Origin: Acanthaster planci
Lineage: Eukaryota > Echinodermata > Asteroidea > Valvatida > Acanthasteridae
DNA: 64,000 bases
Reading direction: 5' to 3'
Assembly: GCF_001949145.1 (NCBI RefSeq)
Contig: NW_019091538.1
Location: 162,779-226,778 of the forward strand
Each line of letters opens with the position of its first letter. Position 1 is the first letter of the stretch. Below are positions 47,801 through 58,645 of the stretch, one piece after another. Below the pieces are notes generated by a model. That model was not told the DNA's origin and ran no database searches. It saw only the letters and a program-made list of their open reading frames with translations. The position numbers and the translations under genes are program-made.

Positions 47801-50800
47801 CATTCTGGAGACAAGAATTTTTGTTACTCTTATTCCTTTCAATAATGCTCTGTTTTCAATGCATGTGCACATTTGAAACCTATCAGCCCTTTCGGCCCCG
47901 TCAAATAATCTTGTAATATGAACCACCTGAGGGAGCAACATGAAACCATCAAGAGGTTTTTTTCTCCATGTATAGAAGCAATTCTTGTAATAATGCCCAT
48001 TTATCCAGCGATAGTAAAGGAGTGAACACTGAGACTGTGTACTTGAAAAAAAATAGTGTTAAGCCTCTGCATCTGCCTAGCAACTGCCTAGCAATAACGT
48101 GACCTTAGGTCAAACCTTTCTCAAATAGCGCTCAGATCAGTTGTCTGTGCCCCGATTCAGACAATGTCTGTCACTTTTTCTGTATACACGTACATGTAGG
48201 TATTTTAGTGCAGGTCGTCCAGACAAAAATTATTTAAAATTGTGTGAATTGTTTGGTAATAGGGAATCATGTGTGTTCAGTTGCTGTGTTTTTTTGTACA
48301 AGGTCTTATAAAAAGGTGGTCCTCCTCAACATGGTTAGCCTCTGCTCGAGGTACATGTACTTTATAACATGCACAGCGTACATGTACACGTACATTAGAT
48401 CTTGAAGTTTATTTTCAAAGCACTGAATGATATTAAATTGGCTTTTTCTTGAGTTTAGGGAGAAATGTCCTTCTCTTTCCTTTCTCTGAAATAGCCACAG
48501 AGTACAGAGTTTTAAAGCTGAGATTTCTTTTTGGAATGGGTTGAGGCAGTGACTGCTGCTCAAATAAGAAAATCACAAACTGGATACAACTTGACTTCCT
48601 GCCTGGTACCCACTTTCTGCATTTCTGTTCTGAAACTTATCTCACTTTTCTGTTCTAATTGTCAGCGGATGAAAAATGAGTGGCATTGATCTTGGACAAC
48701 AAATTTGCATTGTGAACTCCCGACTGCGTTGGCTGGAATGGTTGATTTGATGTTCGTTTGTCTCAGAATGCTAAGCATGAATTATGCCAGACATAGAAAA
48801 ACTCCTATTAATATGCATGGACCACCCAAGTCAGAATCACCATGCTTTTATGCCATGACCTCATTTGCATAATTACCAGTGAATCTGGATGTACATTTGT
48901 AGCCCACTATGTCACTGGACTGCTTGAGCTGCTGTATTTTTGTTAGTGATGTGTACATGTCTCAGTTGCAGACATGTACATGTACAGTACATTCAATCAC
49001 ATATTGGGTAACGGTTTCCTACAGTGGCTCGAATGCTGTAATTTCAAAGTGAATTTGTTGAAAATTTACATCTACAGTGCAGCAGTCCTGTCAAGTGTTA
49101 CAAAGTGCTACAAAGAGTGTCAGCAGGTGCTTAGGTCTAGACCCAGCAGCTCCTATGTCATTTTAATGATTTATATTTTTGGCCAGTCTTTATATTGACC
49201 AGAAAATACTAAAACTAATTACTTGGAAAAAGCATCTTACTCTTGCACAGCAAATAACCATAAACTTACCCCATATTTTGTACCCTAGCAGCACATACAT
49301 GTAGGCCTAATAGTACATGTAGTCAATGGTTAACAGCAGCAATCAGAGGGTCATCTAAATGTTGACCAGCTTCATCTTTAATACCCCCAGACATACATGC
49401 ACTAATTATGACCCTCCCCCCATCCCCTCCTTCCCCGTCTCTCCTCTCCTTCTACCCCACCCCTTCAAGCAGTTTGTAGACTCAGTTTGTAATTTTTGAC
49501 ACAATTAGTGAACCAGCCCGGGTAAAAATAAACATTCCTATGATTGCAGTCAAGTCATCTGCTGTGGTGTTCCTTTTTACCAAACTGAGACACTGTATAT
49601 TGACCGAATAGTTGGATAGCATTTGTCCAGACTTTCTTTGCCCTTCTCAACTTTCCAACAAATTTTTAGTTCATTTCCAATTTCAGGTTTTAGTAAGTAT
49701 AATAAGGACAAAAAAAATATGGATTTGGAAGGACACTGCTTCAGTACTTTGTGGGATTTTTTTGTGAATGCCATGTTTATTCTTTCAATGTTTGCCCTTG
49801 TTGCCACTTGTCTAACCCCCTTCTGGTCACCGGCAGAGGAGTGTCCTACATGATGTACATAGGTCATTGTGGGTAGTGACCACCACAATGCTTTCATTTC
49901 TCTGGGGGATACAAGGCTGTATAGCCCCTGCAGGTAGCCTGAGATAACCTCTGAGGCCTGCATGGCCATAAAATGCAGGCAGTGGGGTGTTTCTGCAAGC
50001 ACCTAATTATATGTGACCCAACCTACATGTACATGTAACAAAATGACTAGCTATTCAGCAGAGCCACTTTTGAGTTTAAAGGCCAAATTGTGAATTTAAC
50101 TTGAGGCATAAAGCAGTACATACATGTACCGTAGGAACCCTTAAAATTTTCCACCCACATGATGTATATTTTCATCATGTGGCCAAATTGAGTGATACTG
50201 TACATCAAAGCAAAGATCCCAATTCGCTCGTTTTTGTATACTTAAAATTACTGAAGAAAGGTTTTAAAACTCATTTTGTGAGATGGTCCATATTATCATA
50301 GCTCTGTGTTATTACTGTAACCAGACATTGGTTCTCATGAGATTCGGCAGCCGTTGCAATTAGACACACGTGGCTGGCCAAGATATGGCTAACAGTCAAC
50401 ACCTCACTGTATTTTGCTGCCAATATCTCATGGTATTCCATGGGCCTTTCTCAAAGATTGACTCTCTTCTGGCTGTGGCCTCATCTGAGGCTTTGGAATC
50501 GGTTGTGAGCATTTTTAGGGTTTGGGCCAAAAGGAAGATTCCAGTCTTTGGCTTCAAACAGGGCACCATCAGTGTGATGTTCCTGTTACTAAAACATCAA
50601 TTCATGCCAAACTGAAATATTGAATGCCAACAAACCTATTAAAATGAGGTGAACGCAAGAATGTGACCCACTCTGTGAAAATGAGTCTTAAGTCGCCAGA
50701 GCCACTTTTTGAGTTTTCATTTGTATTGGAAAGAGCAAATTGAGTTTTTTGTTTTGATGTATCACTCAGTTTGGCATCCCTATGACAGTGGATGCTCCAT

Positions 50801-52258
50801 GGTGAAAAAAGCTGTGGGTTCCTATTGGTTTTCACTGTGCAAAATACATTCTAAAGGACTTTTTACTCCAAAGTGGCTCTGGCAACTATTTTGCACAGAG
50901 TGGGTCACAAATAGGAATGAAGTGTGAGAAATGGTCTGTGATTGTCAGTAGGGGGCAGCAGAGTCTATACCCATGAGACACAGACTGGGACATAAAATTC
51001 AACCGAGAGTATCCATTCAAAACCACATCAGGTTAGAAAGATTGCACCAGACTATGGGAATAAAGGCATGGGATGAGTTTTTTCCATGGAGGTCAAATGG
51101 CGAAGGCGGGGAAAGGGGGGAGGGTTGAAGCAACTTCCCTTTTCTTATCCTGTGTACTCGTAATCCCCCGTTGTTTTACTAAGACACCGTCGCAAAACAG
51201 AAGTCGTGTATTTGGCTCTTTCAACATTTAAAATGCTCCAGATTGGAGGATTTAATGACCTTTTTAAACATTTTCCCGGCGGAGCATACCGGTACCGTCG
51301 GACCACCCCCCAGGTCTTGGTGGGGACCTCAAGCCATGGCATATCAAACCCACCTTGTCATAATCCTTGGTACTCCTCTGGAGGCCTCTAGAGTTAAGCA
51401 ACTGTTGTCAATAAAAAAACTTCCAACACGTTGACATGCTCATGGCTTCGTGCAGCTCTCATGAACCTTTTCAATCGAGAGACATCCTCAACCCCATTTT
51501 GGTAGGCCAAGATCTATCCATCCCTTGAAATCTTCCTGATAGACTGTGGTTCATGAGCATGTGTGTGCAGAATTATTGTGTGCGAAAATGGGAATTACGG
51601 TATGAGGGCACATTCTTTCTTGTTAAATGTGTCAAGTTTAATTGGATCTTCCACCTGCTTTTATAGTTGTGCAGGCATGTACTTTTACAAAACTAGCATC
51701 AGTCCAATCAGCAGAAATGCATGTAGGGGGGTTGAGTTCCTTTTCCACATATACACATGTATGTATATATGTACATGTATGTTCTCTTTTATATATACAA
51801 ACTGGCCTTCAAGCATATACATGTACATGTACAAATAGGTTTTTTTCAAATTAATGCCAGTTCCAAATTATGCTGAATTCTCCATTTTCAACACCCCTCC
51901 AGGGAACCTGCGTATTGCTCGGTATTTCTTACGTGTATTTTAATCAGTCTGGATCCCTGTTTGACTGTGATTCAATTTCTGTGTTGTTTTACAGTGAAAC
52001 GTGAAATATTTCTTGCTTTGGATGTTATTGCTTTGACATTGGATAATTTTTCAATAAAAAAACAAACAGTTTAGGCGAGATTCAGCTCGGGATTCTACAC
52101 GGGATCCAGGGAAAGACTTCGGCCGAGATGTAGCTAAAGAGTCGTCTCGAGTTTCGCCCCGAGAACCCAGCAGACGAAGCTCAGGGAGTTCTTACGCCAC
52201 AGCAACGCGCATTGTCAGCCGCAGCGTGCCCAAGGGATGCCATGGCCAGGACGTCTGA
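20652..52258 (+). CDS. BICD: Bicaudal-D homologue (dynein adaptor)
   Basis: BICD proteins are coiled-coil adaptors that activate dynein-dynactin through the N-terminus and bind cargo such as Rab6 or RanBP2 through the C-terminal coil. Coding exons are 20652-20867, 34000-34341, 34737-36533 and proposed last exon 52070-52258, all phase 0, totalling 847 residues (human BICD2 824-855). The first coil holds QAAEYG at residues 34-39, the CC1 box that contacts dynein light intermediate chain. RLLQDYSELEEENIAMQKQ ends exon 2. YHHVCVVNGETPNRVILDHL is a conserved central block. RTVLKANKTTAEVALANLKS and LRMAIQQKLALTQRLEDLE belong to the cargo-binding coil. Vertebrates have two BICD genes; which one this corresponds to cannot be told. 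An alternative C-terminus is annotated separately. Confidence 0.94.
21098..21559. mobile_element. MITE with ~30-bp terminal inverted repeats
   Basis: The left end GTCATGCTGTTTAGCGTCAA (continuing CAAGCGTCAACA) is the inverse of the right end TGTTGACGCTAAATAGCATGAC (21538-21559; key words GACGCTAAATAGC). Length is 462 bp without a transposase. It contains a smaller inverted pair GGCCGCCATCTT and AAGATGGCGGCC at 21310-21321 and 21349-21360. Confidence 0.8.
21310..21360. promoter_or_regulatory. Inverted pair of YY1-like sites
   Basis: GGCCGCCATCTT and its exact inverse AAGATGGCGGCC are separated by 27 bp. AAGATGGCGGC is the YY1 consensus. The pair forms a hairpin inside the MITE, about 0.7 kb downstream of the BICD start codon. 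Confidence 0.5.
22597..22664. repeat. ACATGT hexamer array
   Basis: Imperfect runs of the self-complementary hexamer ACATGT (TGTACATGTACATG and variants). It is one of the first dense arrays in BICD intron 1. Confidence 0.8.
23050..23251. mobile_element. MITE with GGCCTTTT(A/C)CAC ends, copy 1
   Basis: The left end AGGCCTTTTACAC pairs with the right end GTGTAAAAAGGCCT. The interior (GGGTTGAAAATTTGATTTTT; CAACCCTGCATCAACCCCAAG) matches the element at 31261-31592. Confidence 0.75.
24013..24211. repeat. Tandem duplication, two ~101-bp units
   Basis: Units starting ATTTACTCATAGAGCTAGGA at 24013 and 24114 are nearly identical (differences such as CCACAGTAC versus CCATAGCAC). The high identity suggests a recent duplication. 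Confidence 0.9.
24298..24557. repeat. ACATGT arrays with GGTAC(C) words
   Basis: Arrays at 24302-24362 and 24472-24557 alternate ACATGT with CGGTAC and CATACGGTAC words, including a doubled TACCTGTAGGCATACGG. Confidence 0.7.
25110..25230. repeat. ACATGT array
   Basis: A dense, imperfect run of TGTACATGTACA with interspersed ACTGTACA words, self-complementary throughout. Confidence 0.8.
25502..25664. mobile_element. 163-bp foldback MITE
   Basis: The left arm CGGGCGATTCACAATTGTGC (continuing GCCTCCAAGAGTTTG) is the inverse of the right arm CAAACTCTTTGAGGTGCACT (continuing ATTGTGAATCGCCC). The arms are about 36 bp; the centre repeats GTCGAC and GCGC words. No coding capacity. Confidence 0.8.
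27356..27505. repeat. Palindromic minisatellite, five CCCGGGG cores in ACATGT
   Basis: TACCCGGGGTA cores begin at 27366, 27389, 27412, 27441 and 27482 in a background of ACATGT. The spacings 23, 23, 29 and 41 equal 23 plus 0, 0, 6 and 18. Confidence 0.9.
31261..31592. mobile_element. MITE with GGCCTTTTCA ends, copy 2
   Basis: The left end GGCCTTTTCATACTA pairs with the right end TAGTGTGAAAAGGCC. The interior has several repeats of GGTTGAA and TTCAACCC. It belongs to the same family as 23050-23251 but is longer (332 bp). Both flanks are T-rich (GTTTTTA and TTTTTTAT), so a target duplication cannot be fixed. Confidence 0.75.
34000..34341 (+). CDS. BICD: BICD exon 2
   Basis: A 114-codon phase-0 exon between CTGTCTGCAG and GTAGGA. 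It begins ALDQHQLNQKKHTLQEV and ends SELEEENIAMQKQ, continuing the first coiled coil. The intron boundaries match the vertebrate exon 2 limits (after QLKEA and QKQ). Confidence 0.95.
34737..36533 (+). CDS. BICD: BICD exon 3 (main coiled-coil exon)
   Basis: A 599-codon phase-0 exon from ISMLKSSVVEYEAMKHENRR to KAAPRRHKPSK, after TTTTGCAG and before the strong donor GTAAGAG. Acidic and Ser-rich linkers (around 34990-35060 and 35830-35920) separate the coils. The cargo-binding coil is near residues 655-765. The donor falls just after the last coil, as in vertebrate BICD1 and BICD2. Confidence 0.94.
36534..36842 (+). CDS. BICD: Alternative BICD C-terminus (read-through of donor), Pro/His-rich
   Basis: If the donor at 36533 is not used, the frame stays open for 102 codons to TAG at 36840-36842. 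The product is low-complexity: five tandem PHPV units from a 12-bp repeat (about 36632-36695), then PPPPPHSPHHPPPPH and HHPHHFHH. An AATAAA at 36 to 41 past 37000 (37036-37041) would allow a composite terminal exon. Pro and His codons rarely give stops, so chance openness is possible. It may equally be intron. Confidence 0.4.
   Translation, partial: VRDPVYMQGYGPPFGLFPMPLAPRFPSQINTFPHPVPHPVPHPVPHPVPHPVAHPPPPPHSPHHPPPPHSPHRPPPTSTPPLPPGMLPPPHHPHHFHHTGPH
37036..37041 (+). terminator. Candidate intronic poly(A) signal of BICD
   Basis: AATAAA lies 194 bp after the stop of the read-through C-terminus, followed by a GT-containing stretch (TCTGTTGCAAGATGTT). It is consistent with a short isoform ending inside the intron. 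Confidence 0.3.
37870..38310. repeat. Cluster of ACATGT arrays
   Basis: Repeated TGTACATGTACA tracts are broken by short unique words, among them ATACATGTACATGTACATAC. They give long but meaningless open frames on both strands. Confidence 0.8.
41129..41278. repeat. Long imperfect hairpin, ~57-bp arms
   Basis: The left arm 41129-41185 (GTAGATGGAAAAGGAGAACA ... ATTATTCTCAG) is inverted at 41220-41278 (CTGAGCATAATACGC ... CTTCTCTGTCTAC). The arms are roughly 80 percent complementary with a 34-base loop. It may be a MITE or the stem of a structured RNA. Confidence 0.75.
46783..47729. mobile_element. hAT-like element with GAGACC subterminal arrays
   Basis: The ends are CAGTGTTGTA and TACAACACTG, flanked by CCCTAATC and CCCCAATC, an 8-bp target duplication with one mismatch. 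The left 46793-46900 and right 47545-47720 subterminal zones are packed with GAGACCGAGAC hexamer runs. The central 640 bp is A+T-rich without a transposase. Confidence 0.8.
50013..50290. mobile_element. Decayed relative of the 50662 element
   Basis: It shares TGTGACCCA at its left end, CAGAGCCACTTTTGAGTTT, and, in inverted sense, GGCCAAATTGAGTGATAC with the 50662-50909 element. The ends are degraded, so the limits are approximate. Confidence 0.45.
50662..50909. mobile_element. MITE with TGTGACCCACTCTGTG ends
   Basis: The left end TGTGACCCACTCTGTGAAAA is the inverse of the right end TTTTGCACAGAGTGGGTCACA (key word GAGTGGGTCACA). The similarity extends inward to GCCAGAGCCACTTT on each side, so the repeats reach about 50 bp. 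Length is 248 bp. Confidence 0.8.
52070..52258 (+). CDS. BICD: Proposed last coding exon of BICD
   Basis: After AAACAAACAG a 189-base segment is open in phase 0, the phase the donor at 36533 requires. It encodes FRRDSARDSTRDPGKDFGRD and then an S/R-rich tail (PREPSRRSSGSSY) ending CHGQDV and TGA. The base composition (C+G-rich, RD-rich repeats) differs sharply from the A+T-rich flanks, supporting coding. The polypyrimidine tract is weak, and TTTAG just downstream is an alternative acceptor but would leave the wrong phase. A different gene's exon remains possible. Confidence 0.6.
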   Translation, partial: FRRDSARDSTRDPGKDFGRDVAKESSRVSPREPSRRSSGSSYATATRIVSRSVPKGCHGQDV

Positions 52259-52703
52259 TCCCTCTCCCCCATCACAGTGAATGGCACTGTCCCACCGACA
52301 TTAGTTTGTATGTGAACCGGAGCCTTCCATTTTCTTTTAACAGGGCACCTGCCTGACTGCGCATGGGAATGGTCTCAGGCATTTCTCCATTAATATTTTT
52401 TGTTCCATTCCTTTCAGATTAATTTTGCCAGCCTGTCTCTCCCTTGATCTAATAACATCTGCCCAGTATATTCCGCATGCTGTACACTCTCCTTGTCCAG
52501 TACACTGTCCTCGTTCCCCCACCAACCAATCAAATGCTGGCTCTTTCCACTCCAGTCGAGCACAGTTAACCAATGGTGGTATTAAAACTGCCCGTCCCTT
52601 CTGTCACCTGATCCCCTTTTCCCAAGACCTTCAATTTACAAGGCTTTACTATCCCTGGACAGTTTTTTTTCCTTTTTTATGTACGTATTCTACCTCACAA
52701 AAG

Positions 52704-52709
52704 AATAAA
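52704..52709 (+). terminator. Candidate BICD poly(A) signal
   Basis: AATAAA lies 446 bp after the proposed BICD stop, followed by GTACTTGTGGTG, a plausible GT-rich downstream element. The 3' UTR would be 52259 to about 52725. Confidence 0.5.
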
Positions 52710-55700
52710 TTTGCAATTGCAATGTACTTGTGGTGACCAGATCCCTACTAGTCTCAACTTTGACTGGTTTGTTGCTTCATCTCCTGTGTCCCTTTAGAAC
52801 AACTGCACTGAAGGAAAAAGAAACTTGTTCTTCAGGAATGCCAAATGAGCAATATTTTGTTGTTGGAAACGGCGATTTTTTTTTTCTCCCAGAGGAAAAA
52901 ATTACCAAAAGGAGTGCATTCTTTTTGGTCCCTCGTAAACCCTTTCCAAAGTCTACAGGTATGTGTATTTGCAGATGAGGAACTTTGAGTGTACACATGT
53001 TCTGAAAAGCTTCTAATTGAACGGGAGTATGATTTGTTTTTTAACATTTTCCATTTAACAGGTGTTCCTGCCATGACACCCATTTTGTTTTGTATTTTGT
53101 TCCAATGTAACAACGTGTACTCCTCTCTCTAGCCAGCATGCTACCTACAATCTTGATATCTTCCCATTTATTTTACTATTTTTCAGTCTGATAATAAAAC
53201 CCCATTTCCAATCCATGTTGCATATTTTTTTTTTCCAAAAGAGATCTGTGAACCAACAATGGTGACTCTTCTAATTTATGAAATCAAAATGTTGTGTACA
53301 TTTTCTTCAAGCGTGTCTTTGTTTTCAACGGCAACGTGACATGCAACTATTATTTTGTTTCTTTTCAATCTCTGTGCATGATTGTAGATCACATTAATAA
53401 CTTTGTAACAATAGAAATGTGTATGTACTTGTTTTCATTTGTTTCATATCCGAAGTGATTTTGTTGCATACATTTTATCAGTTTTTCTACGTGATTGTTC
53501 TCTTCTTTATTTGGAACATGTTTGAGTTTTCACACACACAGGTAGCTTTAAAAATGTCCCATTACAATACCCTTAAAAATTTGAACAAATTACAGTTCAT
53601 ATCAAGCTGAAACTAATTTTCGGAAACGGAAAGCGACCTGAGTGAAAAAATAGCCAGTTGTCATTACCGTCGTCTTTTGTACGCTTGTACAATTGACTGG
53701 ATGATGACACATACGTGTAAAAATGTAATCTTTAAACAAAGCTAACAATTTGTTGACTATGACAATAAACCATATTCAACCTATTAAATATGGGGTTAAA
53801 GTTTGACATTAGAATGTGACATTTATATCAGGTTGAAGGCTTTTAGGGAATAGTGAGTGGTCTTCTCCAATTTTGGCCGGTTTCACCGACTTAGAACTTG
53901 AGAGGTTCCTTGTAGTTACTTCTGTTTTCATTGTCTCTTGCACTTTTCCTCATTCAGTCTGGGCAAATCAGAGCCTATGCCCAAGGTGTCAATATGATCA
54001 GGAGATTCTTTTCTCTGTAGCTTCTTGAGCTTGTCTTGTTTTTCTCAACCTCGGAAAAGTTTTAAGTCGTGTAGATCTGTAGGCTGCCAAGTCTCTTCCA
54101 AAACATTCTGTTCCTTCATTTGTATGGACTCCATGTACAAAAATCCAAGATGCTGTACGGTAGTTTCATTTCTGCAGTGCAGCCAATGCTCAGACTGTTT
54201 GTTCTTGTCAGGCAATAAAAATGCAAGTGGTTTTTGCACATTCTGATGAAAATGTCTTGTGTGCACACTGCCAAGTTTATGTGCAAACCTCTGCACCCAC
54301 AGAAAAAAATTGTCATGTTCTGTTTCTGCATGGAGTCCACAGCCAGTCCCTTTGCAAAGTAGACTTAGATTGCGTCATGAAATGTCCAATAAAAGAAAGA
54401 ATGCAGAAGTTGAACTGCTTTGTTTTCCCTGAAGGTTGCTTCTGTGTTTTCCAAATTGACGGACACAAAGCAAAAACTACCAAGCCAACAGCACAGCAGG
54501 TGCGTGAATGACCGGTAAAGTTAAATCCTCTGAACTTTGTCAAATGCTATATTTTATGGTAAAGGGAAAGGGAGCAGCTTTTGGCTTTGGAAATAAGGGC
54601 CTCGTAATTTTTATCATCACCGCATCAAGTAGGCTGCAGGAAATATTGACCAGATTCATTGTCATCCATGTTATTGTAAACTGTTGACTTTTATCACAGT
54701 TTTGACATTGCACATGATAAAAATTTTATTAAGCTATTAAATCTTCTAGCTGGCAATTTTTATAAATTGACATGATCATACAAGTATTTGTATGGTGCAG
54801 GCAAATAGAATCAAGATCTGAGTCTGAACTTTAAGTAATGAAAATTTTGTCTAGAATTCAGCTAATCAACATTTTATAAATTCATGTAGCTAATGTCTGC
54901 AACAAAAGGTCACTCATTAAAACACGTCACAGATAAGTTATACTTAAAATATTAAGATACATGCTGCAACTTTACTTTGTTCCACTTCAAAACCCTCAAA
55001 CACAAGTTATTTACATATTACGTCATACCCACAGCTTGGGAGATTTACATTACTAACAGGTGTTAGGTAAATCAGATGTGGTTTTGTTTGAATGTTGCCT
55101 GTTATTTGTGCATTGTACTTTGTTACAATTGTCTGCCAATTTTTTGGTGGTGTAAGTACATGTACAGTGTGTAAAACTTTCTGTCTACTTTGCAGGTGAT
55201 GTCAGAGTGGTAATTTCAATAACCACCACCCCATCACAAGTCAGGCCACAGGTGTTCATGTAACACCGTGGGGGCAATAACAAGAGATTGCCTTTGCCAC
55301 GGAACATTAGAAGAACTTGTGATCCGACTTTGAGCCTGGATGACTTGTGATGGGTTTGATGGTAGCTCTAGAGCTTACTCTCAAATGGTCAACTTTGGAA
55401 CGTGCTTCTGTTTTTAAACTGTGCTTGTGTTCGTTTGTGTCTGTTTTCTTGTTAAAGACACGCAAAGCGCGTATGGGTACCAGTGCCTGCAATTCAGAGC
55501 ATACAGGTATGCACAAGTTTGCAAGATTCCTACCAGTCACTTGAATCATTCCCCCCCCCACATTCAGTTAACCACTCCCATTGAATTTGACCAAATTGAA
55601 TCCTGATTATCAAGTCACAAATAGTCATTACCGCGTCATGATCATGATACTAAGCCACACCTATCAATTCCTGCCACACCCATCATACCAACCCTGCATA

Positions 55701-56154
55701 TTTCCATAACACATAGCTCATGCTGGCCTCCATGCCACACACACACACTCTACATTTAGAAATCAGGCTTCTCCCAGTCTGAGACCAACCATCATTTCTC
55801 ACCGCATCATTAAAACAGCCAAGTCCCATCATGGCCATGTTCGAAAGATCAAGCCACACCCTTTTCAGCCATGCCAATAAACTCTTCACAATATTACATT
55901 GTTAATACATGTATGATTTATACACAAATACCACTCGCCAAATAATTCCCTTCTATCTATCAACCCTCAGTCATCTTACAATGTAACGAGATAAAGTGAC
56001 AGTTCACACATACATGTACATGTAAGCAACAAATGTTTGTATAGAAGAAAGATAATTGTTGTATTATAAAAAAAGAACAAAATAAAACTAACTGCATGCA
56101 TGAAATATGGCCTTAACAGTCTCAAATCCTGCGATTTCACAATGATTTTTCATA

Positions 56155-56403
56155 CCGGTAATTCTGTAAATTAGGGGTCCATTTTTTTCGTGTCCCTGTC
56201 ACATCTGACATATGATTTTGTAAGTTCACAACACATTCTGTAATTTCCAAGAGTGAGACGTAATGGAAAATTCACCTGCCAAGTAACTAGAAATAGTTTG
56301 AAATCAATTTCGGTGATGTATTCACGTCAAAGTACACAGTTCAGGTGTAACAGGGGACACAAACATGTCACACTTTTGGACCCCAAATTTCTGGAATGAC
56401 CCA
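56155..56403. mobile_element. MITE, same family as 9064-9310, inverted
   Basis: The left end CCGGTAATTCTGTAAATTAG and the right end CCAAATTTCTGGAATGACCC are inverted repeats. The interior CACATCTGACATATGATTTT is the reverse complement of the right part of the 9064-9310 element. Confidence 0.75.
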
Positions 56404-58645
56404 TACACCCTAGGGGTTCAGGATTACAGTGACAATATTCAGACATGTATTAGGATCCTCTCCCTGAATGCATATCGAACCTATCATAATGTCCCCACTT
56501 GTTCCATCCCTGCGATCATAATAATTTACAAGAACCACTAAATGCCAGACAGACTAATGTGATTGTACAATATCAAAACATTACTGACCACACCCATTGA
56601 TTTGCTGAACACACCCATAGCTGAAAACACTTATAGTTGATGAGTTCCGCAGTGATAAAACTGCCAGGGACCGATTAAACCACACTCATTTTCAACTACT
56701 TCACCGAACACATTACATCAAGTCTGCCTCTCATTTGGAAGTCATCTGAGAATTTCAGATCAATCGACCTCCTCACATTCATTACGCTGTATTCATGAGC
56801 ACTTGAAGTTTTGAACACGCATGCAAACTGTAGATGGAATGTCTCGCAAACCGATGATACATGTGCACATACAATGTGCATGCTCACTGTTGAAATGTAC
56901 ACGTATGCCGTCACTATCCACAGCTGTGTTAAATCGTTAATCATTCAACCAACTGTAAACAGGAGAGAGAAAAAAAAGATAGGAACTCATAAACTACAGC
57001 CATTTCCCAGCTGTGCCCGCCGAATGAAACGCTTCTGTAGATAACCTACGTGTACTGTACAGCCCATTTCATTCATATATTCCTGCAGGAATCCAGCATA
57101 AACTAGCAGTGAATTTGTCTCCACATTATTGCATTTGAAATATTGCATGTATCATTTCAAAGCAGAATCTATCCTTTATGGTGAAATGGAAATACTAAGT
57201 ATGAAATGTTTTTCTTCTTCAAAACTTAACATACTAATTATTTCTGCGCTTGGTAGACGACATACTAATATGCATCTGGAAATAACACAGTTTTTTAATT
57301 CATTGGTACAGTATATTTGTATATAAGTTATCTTTTCCAAGATAAGTATTGATTTTTTTTCTCATTATTAAATTGATCTGTAGCTGAAGAAATACCCTGG
57401 CCAATTTTTCAAATTAATGTTATGGTATCTCACATTTTCTGAAACCCACTGAAGCTGAGACATGAAGTCTTACAAGTGGAAGGTGGTTCCTTTAGTACAT
57501 GTATCTCATTCATCGCAATCTATACAGCGGCCCAGTTTTACAGAGCCACTCAACTGAAAATCTTGCTCAGTGAATATTAGCCGAGTACCAGTCACAGTAA
57601 TATAAATTGTATGACATTGTGGCTGGTGACCATTGCCTGTTTTTGCTTTGGCAAGTATTTCCTGTGTCTAGCAGCTGTGAAATAAGCCTTTTGAATATAA
57701 TCTGGTACACTGAGTTCTTTAAATTAACGTGAACATATATGTAATTTGAATTCTCCATACTAAAGACACTCTTGCTTTACCTTGTAATTTGGGGCAAGCT
57801 TCTGCTTAGTTACATAAGAAACACCTTGCAACAATACACTGTTCTCAATGGATAAGAAGGGCACGAAGGAGCTTGTCCTGCATCTTAAGGTGCACGTATA
57901 GCAATAGTGTCTTTAGTCTCGGGAGATCAAATTATCTTCACATGAAGTGAAAGAAATCAGTGTACCAGATTTTATTCAAATTTAACTCACAAAAGGCTTA
58001 TTGGCTCCAGGTGTTAGATTTGGGATGGTCACATGCAGACAAAACTAGAGTTCAACTGAATCTACGTGTAAGTGGAAATTTGAATTCAAAACAGTGAGGA
58101 CGGAACCATTTTTTATGGGTGTAAGCACAAAGGTCTCAATTCATGTTTGGAAATTTTATGAAATTATCTGAAACAATGGAACCAAATTGTAAGGGGCTTA
58201 TTTTGTGGCTTCTTTTGCCTCTCCACTCAGACTGCAATGATAAATTTGTTTACTTTTCCCCCCACCCAGTGCTGAAGATTTAACAGTGCCTTCGAAATCA
58301 CCAGAATCACACTCACGCTGGAGGTGGCTGTGAAAATGGACAGATTGGTGACACTCCCTCAACAGATGACCTGCTACCCTCTCTGGTGTGGCCTCGCCCC
58401 CTCACCCTTGCCTTCCATGTACAGCCCCACCCTATGGGTATGTCCAGGGGCAAGTATTCAAGGACCTGCGTAAGCACAGAAACATATTGCTTATCAGAAG
58501 CTGGTTACCAGCCAAAAATGTTACACAATGTGTATTGGTCATAACTGGCTCTCAGTTGACCTTTGCTAAGATGTAAATGTGCTAAGCAATCTGTTCCTGT
58601 TTTCAGCTCCTTGACTTTGAGCCTTTATCAAGGGAGTAAAAAATC

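Larger units (their letters stand above)
36843..52069. other. BICD intron 3 (about 15 kb), repeat-rich
   Basis: Apart from the read-through C-terminus at its start, no coding exon is recognised. It contains ACATGT arrays (densest 37870-38310 and 39470-39535), a long hairpin (41129-41278), a hAT-like GAGACC element (46783-47729) and an inverted-repeat element (50662-50909) with a decayed relative (about 50013-50290). Confidence 0.65.

Noticed and set aside
54025-54543. Plus and minus frames with several Cys and His, zinc-finger-like at first sight
   Set aside because: Cys/His spacing fits no known finger, and the frames overlap on both strands without codon bias.
58270-58437. Exon-like segment with strong acceptor (CCCCCCACCCAG) and donor (GTATGT), 168 bases
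   Set aside because: Every frame contains a stop. In the phase set by the BICD donor it ends after one codon. It could be a noncoding or alternative terminal exon, but nothing links it to a gene.
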